This document shows positions 44,866 through 53,392 of a stretch of 64,000 nucleotides of DNA, in pieces. Within the stretch, counting starts at the first letter, position 1. Each line of letters begins with the position of its first letter. The stretch is from Mycolicibacterium psychrotolerans. Lineage in GTDB: Bacteria > Actinomycetota > Actinomycetes > Mycobacteriales > Mycobacteriaceae. Position numbers and translations under genes: made by a program. Where the stretch lies: assembly GCF_010729305.1 (NCBI RefSeq), contig NZ_AP022574.1, forward strand, positions 558,001 to 622,000, written 5' to 3'. The notes beneath the pieces were generated by a model. The model saw only the letters and a program-made list of their open reading frames with translations. It searched no databases and was not told the DNA's origin.

Positions 44866-44928
44866 CGCCGAAATTGCATTCCAGCAGCGAAAGTGCGAGT
44901 GGGGACCTGCTGGAATACAAGTTCGGCG
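44866..44928 (-). terminator. Long stem-loop after nirD
   Basis: Two 22-nt arms (44866-44887 and 44907-44928) pair with two mismatches, around a 19-nt loop; the outer 10 bp next to the loop (ATTCCAGCAG/CTGCTGGAAT) are perfect. It begins 3 nt after the nirD stop on the reverse strand and would separate nirBD from the DosR-controlled fdxA. Confidence 0.75.
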
Positions 44929-44931
44929 GAG

Positions 44932-45279
44932 TCAGGAGCCGACCTGGACGTCGCCGTCCGGGGTGACGCGCGTGGCGTAGACCGGCAGCTCGTAGGCGGG
45001 GTCGTCGAGGCACACGCCGTCGTCGAGGGCGAACGCCTGCTTCTTCAGCGGCGAAGCCACGATCGCCCGACCGCCGCGGTCGCCGACGATGCCGCGCGAG
45101 ATCACCGCGGCCCCGGTGAACGGGTCGATGTTGCCCACCGCGTGCAGCGTGCCGTCGTCGAGAAGGAACAGGGCGGCCTGCGCGCCGTCGGGCAGCAGCA
45201 CCCCGACGCCTCGGTTGGGCAGCAGGAAGTCGAGGCGGCAGGCCGTCGTCCATACCGCGACACCGTCGAGAACAGTCAT
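44932..45279 (-). CDS. nirD: Assimilatory nitrite reductase small subunit
   Basis: A 115-residue NirD with the Rieske-like fold (FLLPNRGVGVLLPDGAQAALFLLDDG, IDPFTGAAVISRGIVGDR, ASPLKKQAFALDDG). The iron ligands of true Rieske proteins are absent, as usual for NirD. ATG 45279 overlaps the nirB stop (ATGA). It ends at a long stem-loop. Confidence 0.92.
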   Translation of the reverse strand: MTVLDGVAVWTTACRLDFLLPNRGVGVLLPDGAQAALFLLDDGTLHAVGNIDPFTGAAVISRGIVGDRGGRAIVASPLKKQAFALDDGVCLDDPAYELPVYATRVTPDGDVQVGS

Positions 45280-47798
45280 CGCTGAACCACTTTCGGCATG
45301 CCGATGGGCGTCGGCACCATGCGCCCCGCGCTGCGGGTGAAGCTCACCGTGGGGTCCTCGACGCCGGGCGCGTTGACGAACGACACGAATCGCGCCAGCT
45401 TGTCCGGGTCCTCGAGCACACCCTTCCACTCGCACGCGTAGCCCTCGACGTGCCGGGTGATCGCGGCCTCGAATTCGGCTGCCAGACCCAGCGAGTCGTC
45501 ACACACCACCTCACGCACATGCTCGAGGCCCTTGTCCTCGACCCACGGCGCCGTGCGCTGCAGCCGGTCAGCGGTGCGGATGTAGAACATCAGGAACCGG
45601 TCGACGTAGCGCACCAGCGTGTCGTCGTCGAGGTCGCCGGCCAGCAGCTCGGCGTGGCGCGGCGTCATGCCGCCGTTGCCGCCGACGTAGAGGTTCCAGC
45701 CGTTCTCGGTGGCGATCACGCCGACGTCCTTGCTGCGTGCCTCCGCGCATTCCCGTGCGCACCCGGACACCCCCATCTTGATCTTGTGCGGGGCGCGCAG
45801 CCCGCGGTAGCGCATCTCGAGGTTCACCGCCATCTGCACCGAGTCCTGTTGGCCGTAGCGGCACCAGTCGCTGCCCACGCAGCTCTTGACCGTGCGAAGC
45901 GCCTTGCCGTACGCGTGCCCGGATTCCATCCCGCCGTCGACCAGGCGACGCCAGATCTCGGGCAGCTGGTCGACCCGGGCGCCGAACACGTCGATGCGCT
46001 GACCGCCGGTGATCTTGGTGTAGAGGCCGAAGTCCCTGGCGATCTCGCCGATCAGGATCAGGTGCTCGGGCGTGATGTCCCCGCCGGGCACCCGCGGCAC
46101 CACCGAGTAGCTGCCGTTGCGCTGGATGTTGGCCAGGAAGTGATCGTTGGAGTCCTGCAGCGAGGCCTGTTCCCCGTCGAGGATGTGCTCCGTGCTGGTG
46201 GAGGCGAGAATCGACGCCACCACCGGTTTGCAGATGTCGCAACCCTTTCCGGACCCGAATCGCTCGATCAGCCCGGAGAAGGTGCGGATCTCGGTGGCGG
46301 TGACGATTTCGAACAGCTCGGCACGCGACTGCGGAAAGTGTTCGCACAGCGCCGTGGACTGCTCGACACCCTGGGCGTCGAGCAGCTGCTTGAGCAGCGG
46401 CACGCACGAACCGCAGGACGTGCCGGCCCTGGTGCACGCCTTCAGCCCCGGCACGTCGCAGCAGCCGGCGGCGATCGCGTCGGTGACCTCGCCCTTGGTC
46501 ACGTTGTTGCACGAGCAGATCTGGGCGGTCGCCGGCAGTGCGCCGACCCCGACGGTGGCCGCGCCGCCGTCGGATCCGGCGGGGGTCAGGAATGCCAGCG
46601 GGTCACCCGGCAGCTTCTCGCCGACCATCGGGCGCAACACCCCGTAGGCCGAGGCGTCGCCGACCAGGATCCCGCCCAGCAGCGTCGACGCGTCGTCGGA
46701 GAGCACCAGCTTGGCGTAGGTCTGCCGCACCGCGTCGTTGACGGCCACCTCCAGGCAGTCCGGGGTGGCACCCATCGCGTCGCCGAAACTCGCGACGTCG
46801 ACACCGAAAAGCTTGAGTTTGGTCGACATGTCCGCGGTGCCGAACTCCGCTGCGCCGCCGAGCAATCGGTCGGCGACCACCTCGGCGCTGGTGTAACCGG
46901 GTCCCACCAGGCCGTAGCACCGGCCGTCGATGGCGGCGACCTCGCCGATGGCGTATATCCGTGGATCTCTTGTCGCGCAAGAAGAGTCGGTGAGCACACC
47001 GCCGCGTTCGGCGATCGCCAGGCCCGCGGCGCGGGCGAGCTCGTCGCGCGGCCGCACGCCCGCCGCGAACACCACCACCCCCGCGTCCACCGTCTGCCCG
47101 TCGCTCAGGGCCACCCGCACCCCCGCTTCGGTCGGCTCGATCCGTTCGGTGCCGACCCCGACGTGCACGTCGATGCCCAGCGCGCCGACCATCCGGCCCA
47201 GCAGAGCACCGCCGGCCTCGTCGAGTTGCTGCGCCATCAACCGCGGCGCCATCTCCACCACGTGCGGGGTCAACCCGAAGCTGCGCAGCGCGTTGGCCGC
47301 CTCCAGACCCAGCAGCCCGCCTCCGATGACGACACCGGTGGCGTCACCGGAGGCGGCGGCTACTGCTCGGGCCGCGTCGGCCCGGATCGCGTCGAGGTCG
47401 TCCAGCGTGCGGTACACGTGACACTGCGGCAGGTCGTGGCCGGGTACCGGCGGCACGAACGCCGAGGAGCCGGTGGCCAGCACCAGCGCGTCGTAACCGA
47501 ACTCGGCGCCGTCGGCCGTGGTCACCGTGGTGGCGGCCGTATCCAGCGCGGTGACGCGCCTGCCGAGTCGCACGTCGACGAGGTCGTCTCCGCGGTAGAG
47601 GTTGCCGGGGAGCGCGAGCCGGGGACGCTCCCAGTGCTCGGTGTACCCGGTCAGGCCGACCCGGTCATAGGCGGCATCGAGTTCCTCGGCCAGCACCGTC
47701 ACCTGCCAGCGGTTCTCGGTGTCGCGGGAACGCAGAGCCTCGACGAAGCGGTGCGCGACCATGCCGTGGCCGACGACCACGACGCGTGAAGTGTGCAT
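45276..47798 (-). CDS. nirB: Assimilatory nitrite reductase large subunit
   Basis: An 840-residue NADH nitrite reductase. Residues 1-300 are an FAD/NAD disulfide-reductase-type domain (VVVVGHGMVAHRFVEAL, IGGGLLGLEAANAL). A BFD-like [2Fe-2S] segment with ICSCNNVTKGEVTDAI and CTRAGTSCGSC follows near residue 420-490. The C-terminal sulfite/nitrite reductase part has the 4Fe-4S/siroheme cysteines in CVGSDWCRYG and VSGCARECAE. It reduces nitrite to ammonium. ATG 47798 is used; 238 nt to the divergent usp gene hold an inverted repeat. Confidence 0.94.
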   Translation of the reverse strand: MHTSRVVVVGHGMVAHRFVEALRSRDTENRWQVTVLAEELDAAYDRVGLTGYTEHWERPRLALPGNLYRGDDLVDVRLGRRVTALDTAATTVTTADGAEFGYDALVLATGSSAFVPPVPGHDLPQCHVYRTLDDLDAIRADAARAVAAASGDATGVVIGGGLLGLEAANALRSFGLTPHVVEMAPRLMAQQLDEAGGALLGRMVGALGIDVHVGVGTERIEPTEAGVRVALSDGQTVDAGVVVFAAGVRPRDELARAAGLAIAERGGVLTDSSCATRDPRIYAIGEVAAIDGRCYGLVGPGYTSAEVVADRLLGGAAEFGTADMSTKLKLFGVDVASFGDAMGATPDCLEVAVNDAVRQTYAKLVLSDDASTLLGGILVGDASAYGVLRPMVGEKLPGDPLAFLTPAGSDGGAATVGVGALPATAQICSCNNVTKGEVTDAIAAGCCDVPGLKACTRAGTSCGSCVPLLKQLLDAQGVEQSTALCEHFPQSRAELFEIVTATEIRTFSGLIERFGSGKGCDICKPVVASILASTSTEHILDGEQASLQDSNDHFLANIQRNGSYSVVPRVPGGDITPEHLILIGEIARDFGLYTKITGGQRIDVFGARVDQLPEIWRRLVDGGMESGHAYGKALRTVKSCVGSDWCRYGQQDSVQMAVNLEMRYRGLRAPHKIKMGVSGCARECAEARSKDVGVIATENGWNLYVGGNGGMTPRHAELLAGDLDDDTLVRYVDRFLMFYIRTADRLQRTAPWVEDKGLEHVREVVCDDSLGLAAEFEAAITRHVEGYACEWKGVLEDPDKLARFVSFVNAPGVEDPTVSFTRSAGRMVPTPIGMPKVVQR

Positions 47799-47920
47799 GG
47801 CGCTGAGGCTAGGAACCCGATATTGCCGCTGTGTCGCGCCGTGTGAAGCGCCCATCACGGTGTGCTCACCGCACCGGCGGACCCGTTGTGAGCGTTCGCC
47901 ACCGGCGAACCGCCGTACGG

Positions 47921-47945
47921 AACTTGAGCGCGTTCGGCTCAAGTT
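47921..47945. promoter_or_regulatory. Perfect 9-bp inverted repeat between nirB and usp
   Basis: AACTTGAGC-N7-GCTCAAGTT is an exact dyad, 123-147 nt upstream of the nirB ATG and 92-116 nt upstream of the usp ATG. The 25-nt size fits an operator for a dimeric winged-helix or TetR/MarR-type protein; it could also be a hairpin. No GlnR-consensus site was found in this gap by eye. Confidence 0.6.
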
Positions 47946-48036
47946 GCAGTTCAGAGCCACCGGCAACGGGCCGGCCAGCAGAGAACATGAGTGAACAGTT
48001 GTACATTCAGGGGACGGAAACCGGGAGGGCGCATCA

Positions 48037-48483
48037 ATGACGAAGTACTCGACCATCGTCGTCGGCACCGACGGCTCGGAGACCTCGCTGCGCGCGGTCG
48101 ACAAGGCCGCAGCGCTGGCCGCCGAGTCCGACGCCCGCCTGATCATCGCGTCGGCGTACACACCGGCGCGCCACGACGGCGGCGCGCCCGAACCCGACCA
48201 GTCACGCCACGACTACCGCACACAGGGCGACGCACCGGTGTACGGCCTGCTGCACGACGCCGCCGACAGGGCCAGGAATGCCGGGGCGCACCACGTCGAG
48301 CAGCGTGCCGTGAAGGGCGCACCGGCCGACGCCCTGGTCGACCTGGCCGACGAGGTGGGCGCCGATCTGCTGGTGGTCGGCAGCGTCGGCATGCGGTCGA
48401 TGGTGGGCCGACTCGTCGGTTCGGTACCCAAGATCGTGAAGCGCCGGGCGCACACCGAGGTGCTCGTCGTCGAGACCGACTGA
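48037..48483 (+). CDS. Universal stress protein
   Basis: A 148-residue single-domain UspA protein. IVVGTDGSETSLRAVDKA opens the fold and the ATP-binding motif G-x2-G-x9-G-S is present in GSVGMRSMVGRLVGS. Mycobacterial Usp proteins bind ATP and are often induced under hypoxia; here no DosR consensus was seen upstream. ATG 48037 has GGGAGG about 8 nt upstream. Confidence 0.92.
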   Translation: MTKYSTIVVGTDGSETSLRAVDKAAALAAESDARLIIASAYTPARHDGGAPEPDQSRHDYRTQGDAPVYGLLHDAADRARNAGAHHVEQRAVKGAPADALVDLADEVGADLLVVGSVGMRSMVGRLVGSVPKIVKRRAHTEVLVVETD

Positions 48484-48492
48484 GGCCGCGGC

Positions 48493-49251
48493 TCAGCGCC
48501 AGCGGGCGAGGATCTCCTTCGACCGCTCCGCGAGCGCCGCCTGCCAGAACGGGCCGAAACTGATCCGGGCCACCCCGAGCGGACCGTAGGACGCCGGGTC
48601 GGCCTTGTCCGGCGCCGCGATCGCGTTCACCGGCAGCGGCAGCTCGGATGTCAAGCGCTGCAACGTCTCCGGGCCGTGCAGCCCGACAGGGTAGAGCACG
48701 TCTGCGCCCGCGTCGGCCGCCTGCGTCAACCGCGCGATCGCCCGGTCGACCCGGTCGGACTCGTCGCCGTCCTGCCGCAGGAACAGATCGGTGCGCGCGT
48801 TGATCACCACGTGCACCCCGGCCGCGTCGGCGGCCGCCCGCAGCGCGCCCACGAGGTCGGCGTGCTCGTCGGCCGACCGTAGCCGGCCGCCCTCGCCGTG
48901 CACGGTGTCCTCGATGTTCAGGCCCACCGCCCCGACCGACAGCAGACCCTCGATGAGGCGCGACGGTGCTTCGCCGTATCCGGACTCGATGTCGACCGAC
49001 ACCGGCAGATCGGTCGCGGCCGTGATCTGGGCGACGCGGGTGAGCAGGTCGTCGAAACTCATGCCCTCGTTGTCGGGCTTGCCGACCGAGTCGGCCACCG
49101 GATGGCTGCCCACGGTCAGCGCCGCGAAGCCCGCGTCGGCAGCCAGCCGCGCCGACCACGCGTCCCACACCGTCGGCAGGATGACCGGATCCCCGGGCCG
49201 GTGCAGCGCCAGCAACGTCTCGGCGCGGCCCTTAAGAACGTCGTCGGTCAT
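48493..49251 (-). CDS. Isocitrate lyase/PEP mutase-family protein
   Basis: A 252-residue TIM-barrel enzyme. VDIESGYGE and GLNIEDTVHGEGG are metal/substrate segments of the PEP mutase/2-methylisocitrate lyase superfamily, but the isocitrate lyase catalytic KKCGH is absent. Likely a C-C or P-C lyase of unknown substrate. ATG 49251 with GGAGGTAAG upstream is convincing. It is convergent with usp and divergent from the Rv0250c-like gene. Confidence 0.82.
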   Translation of the reverse strand: MTDDVLKGRAETLLALHRPGDPVILPTVWDAWSARLAADAGFAALTVGSHPVADSVGKPDNEGMSFDDLLTRVAQITAATDLPVSVDIESGYGEAPSRLIEGLLSVGAVGLNIEDTVHGEGGRLRSADEHADLVGALRAAADAAGVHVVINARTDLFLRQDGDESDRVDRAIARLTQAADAGADVLYPVGLHGPETLQRLTSELPLPVNAIAAPDKADPASYGPLGVARISFGPFWQAALAERSKEILARWR

Positions 49252-49359
49252 TCTTACCTCCGTGTCATCAAAGTGATCTGTCTCACCCACCAGCCGGGTG
49301 ATGTGGCTAGCATCAAATGCGTACTGTGATCCATGACACCTTCAGCCCAAGGAGGTCAC

Positions 49360-49659
49360 TTGTCCAGCAGCACGACCGAGCTCACCGAGCTTCACGATCT
49401 GATCGGAAGTCTTCGGCGTTGCGTGACATCACTGGCGTCGCGATACGGGGACAGCCCAGCTACCCGTCGCATCGTCAACGATGCCGAACGCATCCTCAAC
49501 GATATCGACCGACTCGACATCGACGCCGAGGAACTGGAACTCGCGCGCGGCCTGTCCCGGCACCACCATGTCGGCGAGCGCATCGCTATTCCGGATACGC
49601 AGTACGACACCGATTTCTGGCGCGGCGTCGACGACGAGGGCCTGGGCGGAACGCACTGA
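49360..49659 (+). CDS. Conserved small protein (Rv0250c-like)
   Basis: A 99-residue, charged, helical protein (TELHDLIGSLRRCVTSLASRYG, ELELARGLSRHHHVGERI). It resembles the Rv0250c protein that precedes the sdh1 genes in M. tuberculosis, as remembered. Start TTG 49360 is chosen because AAGGAGG lies just upstream. An in-frame ATG at 49333 preceded by TACTGT could serve a leaderless form with 9 extra residues. Function unknown; it lies 91 nt before the Sdh membrane subunit. Confidence 0.75.
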   Translation: MSSSTTELTELHDLIGSLRRCVTSLASRYGDSPATRRIVNDAERILNDIDRLDIDAEELELARGLSRHHHVGERIAIPDTQYDTDFWRGVDDEGLGGTH

Positions 49660-49750
49660 ACCGGGGAGTGCCCGCTCGGGCACATCGGGCTCGTGCGACA
49701 GTCGAGTTCGCCAATCGAGTTCGTGACGAGACATTCATCGAGAGGGAAAC

Positions 49751-50572
49751 GTGAGCGCACCCACCGCCGACCGCAAGGCGACCGGCGTCTTCTCCCCCGG
49801 CCGAGCCCAGATCGCACAGCGCACGCTGCGCACCGACAACTGGCTCAAGGCGCCCATCGTCACGGACCTGGGTTTTGCCGCGTTCATCATCTACGCGACG
49901 GTGCGGGCGTTCATGCAGAACAACTACTACGTCGCCGAATACCACTACCTGACGCCGTTCTACTCGCCGTGTATCAGCAAGGGGTGCGTGCCCGAGGCCA
50001 GTCACTTCTGGCCGCAGATCCTGCCGGACGTCTGGTGGCTGCCCTACGCGGCGCTGTCGCTGCCGTTCCTGCTGCTGTTCCGGTTGACCTGCTACTACTA
50101 CCGCGGCGCCTACTACCGGTCGGTCTGGCAGTCGCCGACCGCCTGCGCGGTGGCCGAGCCGCACGCGAAATACACCGGGGAGACCCGCTTTCCGCTCGTC
50201 ATCCAGAACACCCACCGCTACTTCTTCTACATCGCGGCGATCATCTCGGTGATCAACACCTACGACGCCATCATCGCCTTCCACTCCCCGTCCGGATTCG
50301 GGTTCGGGCTGGGCAATGTGATCCTCGTCGTGAACGTGATCCTGCTGTGGACCTACACGGTGAGCTGCCACTCCTGCCGCCACGTCGCGGGCGGACGGCT
50401 CAAGCACTTCTCCAAGCATCCGGTGCGCTACTGGATGTGGACGCAGATCAGCAAGCTCAACACCCGGCACAAGCTCTACGCGTGGGTCACGTTGGGCACG
50501 CTCATGCTGACCGACTTCTACGTCATGCTGGTGGCCAGCGGCACTATCTCCGACCTGCGGTTCATCGGCTGA
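49751..50572 (+). CDS. sdhC: Succinate dehydrogenase membrane anchor (Sdh1)
   Basis: A 273-residue integral membrane protein with about five segments and histidines in several of them (AEYHYLTPFYSPC, VIQNTHRYFFYIAAIISVINTYD, CHSCRHVAGGRL). It matches the single large anchor of mycobacterial Sdh1 (Rv0249c type), which takes electrons from SdhAB to menaquinone. GTG 49751 follows GAGAGGGAAAC. It heads the C-A-B operon. Confidence 0.88.
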   Translation: MSAPTADRKATGVFSPGRAQIAQRTLRTDNWLKAPIVTDLGFAAFIIYATVRAFMQNNYYVAEYHYLTPFYSPCISKGCVPEASHFWPQILPDVWWLPYAALSLPFLLLFRLTCYYYRGAYYRSVWQSPTACAVAEPHAKYTGETRFPLVIQNTHRYFFYIAAIISVINTYDAIIAFHSPSGFGFGLGNVILVVNVILLWTYTVSCHSCRHVAGGRLKHFSKHPVRYWMWTQISKLNTRHKLYAWVTLGTLMLTDFYVMLVASGTISDLRFIG

Positions 50573-50622
50573 ATCAGACTGGCGCACAGAGTTTTTCATT
50601 TATCAAGGACGAGTGAGGGTTG

Positions 50623-52551
50623 ATGGCTTCGGACGAAGCGGAACTGGAACGGCACTCCTACGACGTCGTCGTGATCGGCGCCGGCGGGGCGGGACTGCGT
50701 GCGGTGATCGAGGCCCGGGAACGGGGCCTGCGCGTCGCGGTGGTGACGAAATCGCTGTTCGGCAAGGCCCATACCGTGATGGCCGAAGGCGGCTGCGCCG
50801 CGGCCATGCGCAACGTCAACACCAAGGACTCCTGGCAGGTGCACTTCGGTGACACCATGCGCGGCGGGAAGTTCCTGAACAACTGGCGGATGGCCGAACT
50901 GCACGCGCAGGAAGCCCCGGATCGGGTGTGGGAACTCGAGACCTACGGCGCGCTGTTCGACCGCACCAAGGACGGCAAGATCAGCCAGCGCAACTTCGGC
51001 GGGCACACCTACCCGCGGCTGGCCCACGTCGGCGACCGCACCGGCCTGGAGATCATCCGCACCCTGCAGCAGAAGATCGTGTCGCTGCAGCAGGAGGACA
51101 AGCGCGAACTCGGTGACTACGAAGCGCGGATCCGGGTGTTCCACGAGACTGCGATCACCGAACTCCTCCTCGACGACGGCAAGATCGCGGGCGCCTTCGG
51201 TTACTACCGCGAGACCGGCGACTTCGTGCTGTTCGAGGCGCCCGCGGTGGTGCTGGCCACCGGCGGCATCGGCAAGTCGTACAAGGTCTCGTCGAACTCG
51301 TGGGAGTACACCGGCGACGGGCACGCGCTCGCGCTGCGCGCCGGGTCCTCGCTGATCAACATGGAGTTCATCCAGTTCCACCCGACCGGCATGGTCTGGC
51401 CGCTGTCGGTGAAGGGAATCCTGGTCACCGAGGGCGTGCGCGGTGACGGCGGAGTGCTGAAGAACTCCGAGGGCAAGCGCTTCATGTTCGACTACATCCC
51501 CGATGTCTTCAAGGGCCAGTACGCCGAGAGCGAGGAAGAGGCCGACCAGTGGCTCAAGGACAACGACTCCGCACGGCGCACCCCTGACCTGCTGCCCCGC
51601 GACGAGGTGGCCCGCGCGATCAACACCGAGGTCAAGGAGGGCCGCGGCACCCCGCACGGCGGCGTGTACCTCGATATCGCGACCCGGATGTCGCCCGAGG
51701 AGATCAAGCGCCGGCTGCCGTCGATGTACCACCAGTTCATCGAGCTGGCCGAGGTCGACATCACCACCGACGAGATGGAGGTCGGGCCGACCTGTCACTA
51801 CGTGATGGGCGGCATCGAGGTCGAGCCGGACACCGGCGCCGCCGCGACGCCCGGGCTGTTCGCCGCGGGCGAGTGCGCCGGCGGTATGCACGGCTCCAAC
51901 CGCCTCGGCGGCAACTCGCTGTCCGACCTGCTGGTGTTCGGCAGGCGCGCCGGGCTCGGCGCGTCGGACTACGTGCGCGCCCTGTCCAGCCGCCCGGCCG
52001 TCACGCAGAACGCGGTCGACACGGCCCGGGAGATGGCGCTGGCGGTCTTCGACGGGCCGAGTGACGGCTCGGCGCCGGAGAATCCGTACTCGCTGCAGCT
52101 GGACATGCAGGACACCATGAACAACCTGGTGGGCATCATCCGCAAGGCCGACGAGATGCAGGAGGCGCTGGACAAGCTCCAGGAGCTGCGGGACCGCTAC
52201 AAGCGGGTCAAGGTCGAGGGTGAGCGCAAGTTCAATCCCGGCTGGCACCTGGCGATGGACCTGCGCAACATGCTGCTTGTCAGCGAATCGGTGGCGAAGT
52301 CCGCGATGACCCGCACGGAGAGCCGGGGCGGACACACCCGCGACGACTACCCGTCGATGGACGCCGGCTGGCGCAACCACCTGCTGGTGTGCCGGTCCGA
52401 GGGCGACGATCCGGTGGTCCCGGACGTCAACGTCACCAAGGAGCGCCAGCCCACGATGCGGCCCGACCTGCTGGAGACCTTCGAGCTCTCCGAGCTCGAG
52501 AAGTACTACACCGACGACGAACTCCTCGAACACCCGCAACGGAAGGGCTGA
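50623..52551 (+). CDS. sdhA: Succinate dehydrogenase flavoprotein (Sdh1)
   Basis: A 642-residue flavoprotein. The FAD-binding VVVIGAGGAGLRAVIEA is at about residues 15-31 and His50 (KAHTVMAEGG) is the expected covalent FAD attachment. Active-site segments include QFHPTGMVWPLSVKGILVTEGVRGDGG and RGTPHGGVYLDI. It oxidises succinate (or reduces fumarate). ATG 50623, immediately after a TTG, has GAGTGAGGG upstream. The protein is of the long Rv0248c type, distinct from the shorter Sdh2. Confidence 0.94.
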   Translation: MASDEAELERHSYDVVVIGAGGAGLRAVIEARERGLRVAVVTKSLFGKAHTVMAEGGCAAAMRNVNTKDSWQVHFGDTMRGGKFLNNWRMAELHAQEAPDRVWELETYGALFDRTKDGKISQRNFGGHTYPRLAHVGDRTGLEIIRTLQQKIVSLQQEDKRELGDYEARIRVFHETAITELLLDDGKIAGAFGYYRETGDFVLFEAPAVVLATGGIGKSYKVSSNSWEYTGDGHALALRAGSSLINMEFIQFHPTGMVWPLSVKGILVTEGVRGDGGVLKNSEGKRFMFDYIPDVFKGQYAESEEEADQWLKDNDSARRTPDLLPRDEVARAINTEVKEGRGTPHGGVYLDIATRMSPEEIKRRLPSMYHQFIELAEVDITTDEMEVGPTCHYVMGGIEVEPDTGAAATPGLFAAGECAGGMHGSNRLGGNSLSDLLVFGRRAGLGASDYVRALSSRPAVTQNAVDTAREMALAVFDGPSDGSAPENPYSLQLDMQDTMNNLVGIIRKADEMQEALDKLQELRDRYKRVKVEGERKFNPGWHLAMDLRNMLLVSESVAKSAMTRTESRGGHTRDDYPSMDAGWRNHLLVCRSEGDDPVVPDVNVTKERQPTMRPDLLETFELSELEKYYTDDELLEHPQRKG

Positions 52552-52555
52552 CACC

Positions 52556-53311
52556 ATGGGTGCGTACAACGCGAAGATGCGCGTCTGGCGCGGTGACGCC
52601 TCCGGCGGGGAACTCAAGGACTACACCGTCGAGGTCAACGAGGGCGAGGTCGTCCTCGACATCATCCACCGGCTGCAGCAGACCCAGACCGGCGATCTGG
52701 CCGTGCGCTGGAACTGCAAGGCGGGCAAGTGCGGATCGTGCTCAGCGGAGATCAACGGCCGTCCCCGGCTGTTGTGCATGACGCGCATGTCCACCTTCGG
52801 CGAGAACGAGGTGGTGACCGTGACCCCGCTGCGCACCTTCCCGGTGATGCGGGACCTGGTGACCGACGTGTCCTTCAACTACGAGAAGGCCAGGGAGATC
52901 CCGTCGTTCACGCCGCCGAAGGACCTGCAGCCCGGTGAGTACCGGATGCAGCAGGAGGACGTGAACCGCTCGCAGGAGTTCCGCAAGTGCATCGAGTGCT
53001 TCCTGTGCCAGAACGTCTGCCACGTCAACCGTGACCACGAGGAGAACAAGTTGGCGTTCTCCGGCCCGCGGTATCTGATGCGGCAGGCCGAACTGGACAT
53101 GCATCCGCTCGACGTGCACGGCCACCGCGCCGAACAGGCCCAGGAGGAGAACGGCCTGGGCTACTGCAACATCACCAAGTGCTGCACCGAGGTGTGCCCG
53201 GAGCACATCAAGATCACCGACAACGCGCTGATCCCGATGAAGGAACGCGCCGCCGACCGCAAGTACGACCCGGTGGTCTGGCTGGGCAACAAGCTGTTCC
53301 GGCGTAAATAG
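52556..53311 (+). CDS. sdhB: Succinate dehydrogenase iron-sulfur subunit (Sdh1)
   Basis: A 251-residue protein. [2Fe-2S] ligands are C54, C59, C62 and C74; the [4Fe-4S]/[3Fe-4S] sites are in CIECFLCQNVCHV and CNITKCCTEVCPEHI. It passes electrons from SdhA to the membrane anchor. ATG 52556 lies 4 nt after the sdhA stop. A strong stem-loop follows the gene. Confidence 0.93.
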   Translation: MGAYNAKMRVWRGDASGGELKDYTVEVNEGEVVLDIIHRLQQTQTGDLAVRWNCKAGKCGSCSAEINGRPRLLCMTRMSTFGENEVVTVTPLRTFPVMRDLVTDVSFNYEKAREIPSFTPPKDLQPGEYRMQQEDVNRSQEFRKCIECFLCQNVCHVNRDHEENKLAFSGPRYLMRQAELDMHPLDVHGHRAEQAQEENGLGYCNITKCCTEVCPEHIKITDNALIPMKERAADRKYDPVVWLGNKLFRRK

Positions 53312-53314
53312 CAC

Positions 53315-53372
53315 CGGGCGAATCGGGCGCGGAAAGCGACGCTCATCGTCGTTTGACGCGCCGGATTCGCCC
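53315..53372. terminator. Stem-loop after sdhB
   Basis: Arms 53315-53330 and 53357-53372 pair over 16 bp with one mismatch (GGGCGAATC... and ...GATTCGCCC ends). It starts 3 nt after the sdhB stop and ends 7 nt before the -10 (TAGATT, 53380-53385) of the next gene, so it insulates the two transcripts. Confidence 0.7.
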
Positions 53373-53392
53373 CGCGCGCTAGATTGCCACCC

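Noticed and set aside
47799..48036. GlnR box upstream of nirB
   Set aside because: No GTnAC-n6-GnAAC on either strand found by eye; a weaker site may exist but cannot be supported.
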